NCBI GenBank assembly: GCA_022447405.1
Contig: JAKVCE010000015.1
Coordinates: 3,738-17,508 of the forward strand
From: Planctomycetota bacterium
GTDB taxonomy: Bacteria; Planctomycetota; UBA1135; GCA-002686595
Length of the DNA: 13,771 nt
Reading direction: 5' to 3'
Part shown: in pieces, positions 1 to 6,682 of the stretch
How positions within the stretch are numbered: the stretch's first letter is position 1
Layout of the letters: each line of letters starts with the position of its first letter
Position numbers and translations under genes: made by a program
The notes under the pieces: generated by a model
Databases searched by the model: none
Told to the model about the DNA's origin: nothing
What the model saw: only the letters and a program-made list of their open reading frames with translations

Positions 1-786
1 CGCCAGGCTGCCCTCGACCTGGACGCCCGTGCTCGCCGTCGCGTCTAGGAGCGCCGCGGTCAGTCGCGGGCGCTCGCCGGGCCGCACGACGCTCGAGAGG
101 GTGAGGACGAGGTGACGCGGCGGACCGGCGTGCACATCTACCTTTGGGCAGTCAGGGAGGAGCTCCCTGACGCCGTCACCATCTCCGTCCACCGCGAACC
201 AGAAGGTCGAGCCCTCCTCGGCGTGCCGGTCGCCGCGCGCCAGCCCATCGCCCGCTCCGAAGACGAGCTCGAGGACCTCGCCCTCTTCGAGCGCGCGACC
301 TCCGATCTGCACCGCCATCAAGTTGGGGCCGAGGCTCATCGGTTCGAGGTCGAGCTCGTCATCCTCGGCCGCGCCGACGCGGGTGACGGTGGTGTAGCCG
401 GGCTGGAAGGGTCGGATCGTCTGCGGCGTGCTCCAGCCCCAGAAGGGTGAGGTCTGGAAGTACATCGCGCCGCCGGGCTGGATCCCCTCGGGACCTGCTG
501 TGAAGTGGAAGGTCCAGCTGCGCAGCCCGCTCGCAGTGACGGACCCGTCGTCGCCCTCCTCCAAGACGAGCGCCACCGTCCCTCCGCCGTCCGATGAGTG
601 CCGCTCGGCCTCCATGTCGGCGCGGAAGTGGGCGACCGTGTCAGGGCGCGCGGTGGGGGGATATTGGCTCTCTGGGCGCTCCGCGGGCTGGACCGCCGTC
701 GGCTCCTCGCTGGTGCAGCTGGTGTAGGCGAACAGCGCCGCGAGGAGGAGGGCCAGGGCGGTGAATCGATTGTGGGTCCGTTCCAC
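1..786 (-). CDS. Probable lipoprotein resembling the N-terminal part of DUF3604 proteins (partial, runs off left edge)
   Basis: This frame is open without a stop from GTG 786 to the window edge, 262 codons, so the C-terminus is missing. The N-terminus has basic residues (R3, R7), a hydrophobic stretch at 8-20 and then YTSC at 21-24. C24 would be the lipidated cysteine, although Tyr at -3 is unusual for a lipobox. After a Pro/Glu-rich spacer come FWGWSTPQ (115-122), PGYTTV (129-134), an Asp/Gly-rich VDGDGDG (199-205) and an Ig-like ending with RPGERPRLT (235-243). I recall this order from the front of DUF3604 proteins in planctomycetes and relatives. The diagnostic DUF3604 core with its metal-binding histidines would lie beyond the edge, so the family is inferred. 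There is no in-frame ATG nearby and no Shine-Dalgarno sequence before the GTG. A 152-residue frame on the same strand (336-794) looks like a shadow: it is rich in Ser, Arg and Pro and has no domain features. Confidence 0.62.
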   Translation of the reverse strand, partial: MERTHNRFTALALLLAALFAYTSCTSEEPTAVQPAERPESQYPPTARPDTVAHFRADMEAERHSSDGGGTVALVLEEGDDGSVTASGLRSWTFHFTAGPEGIQPGGAMYFQTSPFWGWSTPQTIRPFQPGYTTVTRVGAAEDDELDLEPMSLGPNLMAVQIGGRALEEGEVLELVFGAGDGLARGDRHAEEGSTFWFAVDGDGDGVRELLPDCPKVDVHAGPPRHLVLTLSSVVRPGERPRLTAALLDATASTGVQVEGSLA

Positions 787-792
787 GCGCGC

Positions 793-798
793 ATCGTA
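793..798 (-). promoter_or_regulatory. Candidate -10 box for the lipoprotein gene (possible leaderless start)
   Basis: On the minus strand TACGAT is followed by six bases (GCGCGC) and then the GTG start at 786. A -10 box of the TA-N3-T type at that distance would place the transcription start at or next to the start codon. That fits the absence of any Shine-Dalgarno sequence. No convincing -35 element is visible, so this is a suggestion from position and sequence only. Confidence 0.35.
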
Positions 799-809
799 GC
801 GGTCGCGAG

Positions 810-815
810 TATCCT
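810..815 (+). promoter_or_regulatory. Candidate -10 box for the M20 peptidase operon
   Basis: TATCCT lies 20 bases upstream of ATG 836 and is preceded by CGAG. It resembles the boxes ahead of the other two plus-strand transcription units (GGGTACCCT at 5163-5171 and GGGTACAGT at 8783-8791). A Shine-Dalgarno-like GGAG follows at 824-827, eight bases before the ATG. No clear -35 hexamer is seen. The box sits back to back with the minus-strand candidate box at 793-798, in a gap of only 49 bases between divergent genes. Confidence 0.4.
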
Positions 816-835
816 CCACCTCTGGAGAATCCACG

Positions 836-2263
836 ATGACGACCGAGACCAACACAGCCCTCGCGGAGCGCATCCGCGCCTTCTGCGACGCCACCTGGGA
901 CGAGACCATCGTCCCTACGCTCACGGACTACGTCCGCATCCCCTGCAAGTCCCCGCACTTTGACCCGGACTGGGAGGAGAACGGCTACATGGAGGAGGCG
1001 GTGAAGCTGATCGCCGATTGGTGCCAGAAGCGCCCCATCGAGGGGATGACGATGGAGATCCACCGCCTGCCCGGCCGGACCCCCGTCATCCTCCTCGACT
1101 GCCCCGGCGAGGGAGACGACACCGTCCTCCTGTATGGCCACCTCGACAAGCAGCCTGAGATGTCGGGCTGGGAAGAGGGCCTCGGCCCTTGGGAGCCGGT
1201 CCTGCGCGGCGAGCGCCTCTTCGGGCGCGGCGGCGCGGATGATGGCTACGCGGCCTTCGCCTCGCTCACCGCGATCGAGGCGCTGCAGCGAGAGGGCGTC
1301 TCGCGCTCGCGCTGCGTGGTCCTCATCGAGGCCTGCGAGGAGAGCGGCAGCTTCGACCTCCCGCATCACCTGGAGGCCCTGCGCGAGAAGATCGGCACCC
1401 CCTCCCTCGTCATCTGCCTCGACTCTGGCTGCGGTAACTACGACCAGATGTGGAGCACCACGAGCCTGCGCGGGATCCTCACCGGCACGCTCAAGGTGGA
1501 GACCATCAGCGAGGGCGTCCACTCCGGCGACGCGAGCGGGATCGTGCCCTCCTCCTTCCGCATCCTCCGGCGACTCCTCGACCGCGTCGAGGATCCGGAC
1601 ACCGGCGAGGTGCGGATCCCTGAGCTCCACTGCGAGATCCCTGCCCAGCGCGTCGAGCAGGCGAAGGCTGCGGCCAGCGCGCTCGGCGATGAGGTGTACA
1701 CGAAGTTCCCCTTCCACCCGGGCGTCCAGCCGATGGGCGCGGACCCGGCAGAGCTCGTCTTGAACCGCACCTGGCGGCCGAGCGTCTCTGTGACGGGCGC
1801 GCGCGGGCTCCCGAGCCTGGAGGACGCTGGCAATGTCCTGCGCCCCGAGACATCGATCGCGCTCTCCATCCGGACCGGACCGACGGCCTCCAGCTCCGCA
1901 GCGGCCATCGCCCTGAAGGACGCGCTCGAGACGGACCCGCCGGCTGGCGCGAAGGTGAGCTTTGAGATCGGCCAGTGCGCCGACGGGTGGAACGCACCCG
2001 AGGTCGCGCCCTGGCTCTTCGAGGCCGCGAACGCCGCGAGCCAAATGCACTTCGAGCGCGACGCCGCCTACATGGGCGAGGGCGGCTCGATCCCCTTCAT
2101 GGCCATGCTCGGGGACGAGTTCCCCGGGGCGCAGTTCCTCATCACTGGCGTGCTCGGGCCGAAGTCCAACGCGCACGGCCCCAACGAGTTCCTCGACATC
2201 CCAACCGGCAAGCGCCTCACGGCTTGCGTCTCCCATGTCCTCGCCGAGCACTACACGCGCTGA
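836..2263 (+). CDS. M20-family metallopeptidase (dipeptidase-like)
   Basis: A 475-residue two-zinc peptidase of the M20/M25/M40 superfamily, which cleaves short peptides or amide bonds. The family landmarks appear in order: GHLDKQP with metal ligand H102 and D104; GRGGADDG with bridging D135; ACEESGS with E168 as general base and E169 as metal ligand; CLDSG with D196; GVHSGD with H229 in the lid/dimerisation domain; GEGGSIP at 414-420; and SNAHGPNE with the last metal ligand H447. Length and motif spacing fit the carnosinase/CNDP-like branch better than DapE or ArgE, but the substrate cannot be read from the sequence. No signal peptide is visible, so the protein is probably cytoplasmic. The ATG has GGAG eight bases upstream. 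The end of the gene is overlapped by the likely start of the DUF255 gene, so this is the first gene of a three-gene operon. Confidence 0.93.
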   Translation: MTTETNTALAERIRAFCDATWDETIVPTLTDYVRIPCKSPHFDPDWEENGYMEEAVKLIADWCQKRPIEGMTMEIHRLPGRTPVILLDCPGEGDDTVLLYGHLDKQPEMSGWEEGLGPWEPVLRGERLFGRGGADDGYAAFASLTAIEALQREGVSRSRCVVLIEACEESGSFDLPHHLEALREKIGTPSLVICLDSGCGNYDQMWSTTSLRGILTGTLKVETISEGVHSGDASGIVPSSFRILRRLLDRVEDPDTGEVRIPELHCEIPAQRVEQAKAAASALGDEVYTKFPFHPGVQPMGADPAELVLNRTWRPSVSVTGARGLPSLEDAGNVLRPETSIALSIRTGPTASSSAAAIALKDALETDPPAGAKVSFEIGQCADGWNAPEVAPWLFEAANAASQMHFERDAAYMGEGGSIPFMAMLGDEFPGAQFLITGVLGPKSNAHGPNEFLDIPTGKRLTACVSHVLAEHYTR

Positions 2264-4406
2264 CCTCTTGCGCGCCTTCGCGCTCTCTCTCACCCTGCTG
2301 TCCCCAGCGTCTGCACAGGACGCGCCGCACTCTAACGACCCTCACATGTCCCAGGACCAAGCGACCCGAGAGGCCAACCATCTCCAGGGCGAGACCTCTC
2401 CCTACCTCCTCCAACACCTCTACAACCCGGTGGACTGGTACCCCTGGGGGCCCGAGGCCTTGCAGCGCGCGAAGGATGAGGACAAGCCCATCCTCGTCTC
2501 CATCGGCTACTCCGCCTGCCACTGGTGCCACGTGATGGAGCACGAGTCCTTCGAGGACCCCGAGGTCGCCAAGCTCATGAACCGCTGGTTCGTGTGCATC
2601 AAGATCGACCGTGAGGAGCGCCCGGACATCGACCAGATCTACATGGCCGCCGTGCAGCGCATGACCGGCAGCGGCGGCTGGCCGCTCAACTGCTTCCTCA
2701 CGCCGGAGCTCGAGCCCTTCTTCGGCGGCACCTACTTCCCGCCGCGCTCTGGTTACGGGCGCCCGAGCTGGACGGAGGTCTTGAAGCAGATCCACACCAT
2801 GTGGGTGGACCACCGCGACTCCATCAAGAGCGCGAGCGAGCGCCTCACCGCGGACCTCGAGCGGCAGAACCAGCCGCGCGTCGGATCGCTGCCTGGCGCA
2901 GACCTCCTGCCCCAGGCCCTCGAGGCCTCGCGCATGAGCTTCGACCCGATCTATGGCGGCTTCTCCCAGCCGGACCTCTACGCGCCGAAGTTCCCGCACT
3001 CGACCGAGCTCACTTACCTCCTGCGCTACGGTGAGCGCGCCGGCGACCCGCGCGCGACCGCGATGGTGGAGCAGTCTCTGGAGAAGATGGCGCGCGGCGG
3101 CATCCACGATCAGATCGCGGGCGGCTTCGCGCGCTACTCGGTGGATCGCGAGTGGCTCGTCCCGCACTTCGAGAAGATGCTCTACGACAACGCGCAGCTC
3201 GCGCGGGTGTACATCGAGGCCTGGCAGGCGACGGGCAAGGAGTACTGGCGCGAGGTCGGGGTGAAGATCTTCGAGTACGTCCTGCGCGAGATGACGAGCC
3301 CGGAGGGCGCCTTCTACTCGGCGACCGACGCGGACAGCGAGGGCGAGGAGGGCAAGTTCTTCGTCTGGAGCCTGGACGAGGTGAAGGAGGTCTGCGGCGA
3401 GGACGCCGACGTCGCCATCGCTTGGTACGGAGTGACGAAGGCGGGCAACTTCGAGGGGCACAACATCTTCACCCAGGAGAAGTCCCTGGTGGAGTTCTGT
3501 GAGGAGCGCAAGCTCGACCCGATCGAGACCGCCGCCGCGATCGAGCGCGCGCGCGCTGCCTTGTACGCGAGGCGAGAGACGCGGGTGCACCCGCTCTTGG
3601 ATGACAAGATCCTCTCGGCGTGGAACGGCCTCATGCTCTCCGCCTTCGCCCGCGCCGGCGCCGCGCTCGGAGAGGAGCGCTACCTCGAGGCCGCGCGGGC
3701 GAACGCTCGCTTCCTCTTGGAGCACATGCGCGCCGAGGACGGTCGCCTGATGCGGACGCGCCGAGAGGGCGTGACTCACCTCGCTGGCTACCTCGAGGAC
3801 CACGCCTTCGTCGCCGAGGGGATGCTCGACCTCTACGAGGCCACGCTCGAGGTGGAGTGGCTCGAGGAGGCCATCGCCCTCGCCGACCTCACTGACGAGC
3901 ACTTCCTCGACGAAGAGAACGGCGGCTACTACAAGACCGCGCATGACCACGAGGACCTCCTCGTGCGCTTCAGCACGGCGACGGAGTCCAGCCTCCCGAG
4001 CGGCACGGGCGTCGCAGCCTTGAACGCGGCGCGCCTCGGCTACCTCTTGGGAGACCCGGACCGGATCAACCGCTCACGCGACGCGATGAAGCGCCACGGG
4101 CAGGCCCTCTCCTCGTACCCCACGGCCTTCTGTCAGATCCTCATCCTGCACGACTTCTTCGAGGCCAAGCCCGCGGAGCTCTACTTCGTAGGCGACAAGT
4201 CTGACCCCGTCCTGCAGCGAGAGCTCGAGCGCTGGCGCACCTTCTGGCCGCCCTATCGAGTGCTCACCGTCGTCGAGGAGTCCGAGCGCGAGCGCTTGGA
4301 GGGTCTCATCCCAGCGGTGGAGGGGAAGGCTGCGCTCGAGGGCAAGCCCACCCTCTACATCTGTCACGAGGGGATCTGCGAGGCGCCAGAGGTGCTCTCA
4401 GAGTGA
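2235..4406 (+). CDS. DUF255 thioredoxin-fold protein (YyaL/SPATA20 family), possibly exported
   Basis: The body is a full-length YyaL/SPATA20-type protein: an N-terminal thioredoxin-like DUF255 domain followed by an alpha/alpha-toroid-like region. Visible marks are ETSPYLLQH, NPVDWYPWG, the CHWC motif (C95 and C98 counting from ATG 2235), GGWPLN, FGGTYFPP, and HPLLDDKILSAWNG starting at residue 452. The family is widespread but its reaction is not firmly established. The start is uncertain. ATG 2346 gives 686 residues without a signal peptide. ATG 2235, inside the end of the M20 gene, gives 723 residues and adds a leader with Arg residues, a hydrophobic core (FALSLTLL) and SPASAQ, which looks like a Sec signal with cleavage after ASA. 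TTG 2268 would give a shorter version of the same leader. None of the three starts has a clear Shine-Dalgarno sequence. I prefer 2235 because the leader is so signal-like. The stop overlaps the next gene by four bases. Confidence 0.88.
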   Translation: MSSPSTTRADLLRAFALSLTLLSPASAQDAPHSNDPHMSQDQATREANHLQGETSPYLLQHLYNPVDWYPWGPEALQRAKDEDKPILVSIGYSACHWCHVMEHESFEDPEVAKLMNRWFVCIKIDREERPDIDQIYMAAVQRMTGSGGWPLNCFLTPELEPFFGGTYFPPRSGYGRPSWTEVLKQIHTMWVDHRDSIKSASERLTADLERQNQPRVGSLPGADLLPQALEASRMSFDPIYGGFSQPDLYAPKFPHSTELTYLLRYGERAGDPRATAMVEQSLEKMARGGIHDQIAGGFARYSVDREWLVPHFEKMLYDNAQLARVYIEAWQATGKEYWREVGVKIFEYVLREMTSPEGAFYSATDADSEGEEGKFFVWSLDEVKEVCGEDADVAIAWYGVTKAGNFEGHNIFTQEKSLVEFCEERKLDPIETAAAIERARAALYARRETRVHPLLDDKILSAWNGLMLSAFARAGAALGEERYLEAARANARFLLEHMRAEDGRLMRTRREGVTHLAGYLEDHAFVAEGMLDLYEATLEVEWLEEAIALADLTDEHFLDEENGGYYKTAHDHEDLLVRFSTATESSLPSGTGVAALNAARLGYLLGDPDRINRSRDAMKRHGQALSSYPTAFCQILILHDFFEAKPAELYFVGDKSDPVLQRELERWRTFWPPYRVLTVVEESERERLEGLIPAVEGKAALEGKPTLYICHEGICEAPEVLSE

Positions 4407-5137
4407 GCGGCGCGGGGAAGATCGCGGTCCTCATCACGGGCGACCCCGTCCCCGCGGTGCTCGAGTCTCGCGGAGACTTCGAGGTCATCTTCCGTGAGGT
4501 CTTGGAGAGCGCGTGGGGAGGCGAGGTCGTTGGCTACGACCTCCGACAGGGCGAGTTCCCGCCCCTCGATGAGGACCTCAAGGCCCTCATCATCACCGGC
4601 TCTGCCGCGAACGTCCCGGACCAGGAGCCGTGGATGGTCGTCGCCCAGGAGTGGCTGCGCGTCGTGGTCCCCACGGGCCTGCCGGTCTTCGGCGTGTGCT
4701 TCGGCCACCAGCTGCTCTCGCAGGCCCTCGGCGGCGAGGTCCAGCTGAACCCGAGGGGCAGGGAGATGAGCACCGTGGAGGTCGAGCGCTCTGGTGAGAG
4801 CCCGATCTTCGAAGGAGTCGACGAGCGCTTCCAAGCGAACGCTTGCCACGTTGACACGGTGGTGAAGCTCCCAGAGGGCGCGGTGGCGCTCGCCTCTTCG
4901 CCGCTCGAGGACCACCAGTGCATCCGCTTCTCCGACACCTGCTACGGCGTCCAGTTCCACCCGGAGTTCGACCAAGAGGTGATGCGGGGCTACGTCGAGT
5001 CTCGGGCTGAGCTGATCAGCTCCGAGGGGCTGGATGTCGACGCGATGAGGGCCTGCGCGAGCGACACACCCATGAGCGGGCAAATCCTGCGTAACTTCGT
5101 GCGCCATTTCCTCGATTCAGCGCCCTCTGAGGCCTGA
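4403..5137 (+). CDS. Class I glutamine amidotransferase (GMP-synthase-like, stand-alone)
   Basis: A 244-residue single-domain class I glutamine amidotransferase, which releases ammonia from glutamine or hydrolyses a gamma-glutamyl bond. The catalytic triad is complete: nucleophile C99 in GVCFGHQ, and H186 and E188 in QFHPE. IITGSAANV (63-71) matches the oxyanion-side loop of the GMP-synthase-like subgroup. No synthetase domain is attached and no partner subunit is next door, so the acceptor is unknown; related stand-alone proteins include gamma-glutamyl hydrolases. The start is GTG 4403, whose GTGA overlaps the TGA of the DUF255 gene, and AGAGG at 4388-4392 lies ten bases upstream. This arrangement indicates translational coupling. 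It is the last gene of the operon. Confidence 0.88.
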   Translation: MSGAGKIAVLITGDPVPAVLESRGDFEVIFREVLESAWGGEVVGYDLRQGEFPPLDEDLKALIITGSAANVPDQEPWMVVAQEWLRVVVPTGLPVFGVCFGHQLLSQALGGEVQLNPRGREMSTVEVERSGESPIFEGVDERFQANACHVDTVVKLPEGAVALASSPLEDHQCIRFSDTCYGVQFHPEFDQEVMRGYVESRAELISSEGLDVDAMRACASDTPMSGQILRNFVRHFLDSAPSEA

Positions 5138-5160
5138 TTCCTCGGTGGGATCGTCATCCT

Positions 5161-5183
5161 TCGGGTACCCTCGGGATACCCGA
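5161..5183 (+). promoter_or_regulatory. Hairpin with embedded candidate -10 box in the leader of the FG-GAP gene
   Basis: TCGGGTA (5161-5167) and TACCCGA (5177-5183) form a perfect 7-base inverted repeat with a 9-base loop. The left arm carries GGGTACCCT (5163-5171), whose TACCCT matches the TA-N3-T boxes ahead of the other two plus-strand units. The element lies 23 bases after the amidotransferase stop and 32 bases before ATG 5216. It could be a promoter/operator for the next gene or a terminator of the upstream operon, but no T-run follows it, so I lean to promoter/operator. Confidence 0.4.
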
Positions 5184-5194
5184 TGAGCGCCCCG

Positions 5195-5206
5195 CGAGGG
5201 CCCTCG
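5195..5206. repeat. 12-base perfect palindrome CGAGGGCCCTCG
   Basis: A perfect palindrome located 12 bases downstream of the 5161-5183 hairpin and 9 bases upstream of ATG 5216. It includes the only purine-rich GAGGG that could act as a ribosome binding site for that ATG, at a long spacing of 15 bases. Pairing would hide that site if it is used. It may instead be a chance palindrome in GC-rich DNA. Confidence 0.35.
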
Positions 5207-5215
5207 ACTACGACC

Positions 5216-6676
5216 ATGCGCACCTCACAGCTCCTCAGCCTCTGCCTCGCAGCGCTCGCGCTCGCGGCGCCTTCGCACGCCCAAGTCACTCGCCCTAGCG
5301 GCGTCAACCCGGTGGTCTTCAAGGTCCTGAAGGTGAGCCCCTCACAGAGCGCGCTCCACGTCCCGCGCGACTCTTCGATCTCCGTCACCTTCAACCTCCC
5401 GGTCGATCGCACGAGCCTCGCCATGCCCGCCTTCCACGTGATGGGGCGCTTCAGCGCGATGCACTCAGGCTCCTACCACTTCTCGGATGGCGGCAGGACG
5501 ATGACCTTCGTCCCCACGAAGCCCTTCAGCGCGGGCGAGAAGGTCCTCGTCAACATGGCGCGGACGGTGTCGACCGCAGGCGGCGTCACCCTCGACCACG
5601 GCTTCGCCTGGACCTTCTGGACGGACTCGCGGGCGAGCAGCGGGCAGTTCACTTACGACGCGACGCTCATCCCCGGCGACACGCCCTACGGCGCGTATGG
5701 CGGAGACATCGACAACGACGACGACCTCGACATCTGCACGACGAACGAGAACACCTCGGACGTCTCGGTCTTCTTGAACGACGGCACGGGCACCTTCGGC
5801 GCGGCGACCTCCGAGGCCGTGGGCTTGCACTGCAGCCCCTGCGACGCGGCGGACTTCAACTTCGACGGCCACGTCGACCTCGCCGTCGCGAACATCTTCC
5901 ACCACGACGTCTCAGTGCTCCTCGGGAACGGGGACGGCACCTTCCAGCCCCAGGCGCGCTACCCCGTCGGCAGCCAGCCGCGCGGCCTCGCGCTCCTCGA
6001 CGCGGACGGCGACGGTGACATAGACATCGCGACCGCCAACCGAGTGACCGGTGATGTGAGCCTGCTCTTCAACACGGGCTCAGGCCTCTTCGCGAGCGAG
6101 TACCGCTTCCAAGCAGGCGTCAGCGGCGAGACCGGGGTCTCGAGCTGCGACATGGACAACGACGGGATCCTCGACCTCGTCATCGGCGGCTACTACTCCG
6201 ACAACGTCACGATCCGCAGAGGCACTGGCGACGGCACCTTCGTGCCGCACGCCACCCGCTCGATCGGCACCGAGCCCTGGATGGTCGTCACCGGCGACCT
6301 GAACGGCGACGGCTGGCCGGACATCGCGTCGCCGCTCTCCTCTGGCAGCGCGGGCGCTGGCATCATCATGAACGACGGCGCGGGCGGTCTGCTGCCGGCG
6401 ACGACCTATCCTGCTGGGAACTTCCCGATCTCGATCGAGATCGGTGACATGAACGGCGACGGGCACCTCGACCTCTCGGTCGGCGCCTTCCAGGGCGGCT
6501 ACTTCAGCCAGTTCTTCAACAACGGCGACGGGACCTTCGGCTCGCCCTTCTACATCACCGTCCCGCAGGCGGCGAGCTTCACCATCTTCCATGACTTCGA
6601 CGGCGACGGCGACATCGACCTGACGCTGCTCGATGAGATCGCGGACCTGGTGTTCACCTACCGCCAGAACGGCTGA
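5216..6676 (+). CDS. Secreted Big_5 / FG-GAP (VCBS-type) seven-bladed beta-propeller protein
   Basis: 486 residues from ATG 5216. Residues 1-22 form a Sec signal peptide (Arg2, a Leu/Ala-rich core, cleavage after SHA before Q23). Residues about 33-128 look like a bacterial Ig-like Big_5 (SbsA-type) domain, with SPSQSALHVPRDSSISVTF and a late SAGEKVLV stretch. From residue 150 there are seven calcium-loop motifs of the form Dx(D/N)xDGxxD, starting at D164, D213, D262, D312, D361, D411 and D460. The steps are 49, 49, 50, 49, 50 and 49 residues, as expected for a seven-bladed FG-GAP/VCBS propeller. Partial FG-GAP marks such as NDGTGTF and GNGDGTF are present. No C-terminal anchor or sorting signal is seen, so it is probably periplasmic or released. 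ATG 5183, 11 codons earlier, is an alternative start but gives a longer, less signal-like N-terminus. Its role is unknown; surface binding is typical of the fold. Confidence 0.85.
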   Translation: MRTSQLLSLCLAALALAAPSHAQVTRPSGVNPVVFKVLKVSPSQSALHVPRDSSISVTFNLPVDRTSLAMPAFHVMGRFSAMHSGSYHFSDGGRTMTFVPTKPFSAGEKVLVNMARTVSTAGGVTLDHGFAWTFWTDSRASSGQFTYDATLIPGDTPYGAYGGDIDNDDDLDICTTNENTSDVSVFLNDGTGTFGAATSEAVGLHCSPCDAADFNFDGHVDLAVANIFHHDVSVLLGNGDGTFQPQARYPVGSQPRGLALLDADGDGDIDIATANRVTGDVSLLFNTGSGLFASEYRFQAGVSGETGVSSCDMDNDGILDLVIGGYYSDNVTIRRGTGDGTFVPHATRSIGTEPWMVVTGDLNGDGWPDIASPLSSGSAGAGIIMNDGAGGLLPATTYPAGNFPISIEIGDMNGDGHLDLSVGAFQGGYFSQFFNNGDGTFGSPFYITVPQAASFTIFHDFDGDGDIDLTLLDEIADLVFTYRQNG

Positions 6677-6682
6677 GCTCAG
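6673..6682. other. Palindrome CTGAGCTCAG containing the stop codons of two convergent genes
   Basis: The perfect 10-base palindrome contains the TGA of the plus-strand FG-GAP gene (6674-6676) and, on the other strand, the TGA of the polyferredoxin gene (6681-6679). Only two bases separate the two genes. There is no loop and no T-run, so it is not an intrinsic terminator. Confidence 0.8.

Noticed and set aside
336..794. 152-codon minus-strand frame with ATG start
   Set aside because: It overlaps the same-strand lipoprotein frame that starts at GTG 786, stays open to the window edge and shows a signal sequence and family-like motifs. The 152-codon product is Ser/Arg/Pro-rich without features.
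1962..2234. Longer N-terminus for the DUF255 protein starting at 1962
   Set aside because: This part is an out-of-frame reading of the M20 gene, rich in Ser, Arg and Pro, and lies before the signal-like leader.
641..2293. 550-codon open frame on the minus strand opposite the M20 gene
   Set aside because: It lies antisense to a gene with complete catalytic motifs, has low-complexity Arg/Ala/Glu/Leu/Val composition and no domain marks. Such frames arise from GC-rich third positions.
2217..3950. 577-codon minus-strand frame opposite the DUF255 gene
   Set aside because: Antisense shadow of a well-supported gene. It is rich in Val, Leu, Arg and Glu and shows no recognisable domain.
5161..5206. 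Intrinsic terminator after the amidotransferase gene
   Set aside because: The hairpins lack a following T-run and overlap a candidate promoter, so I did not call a terminator.
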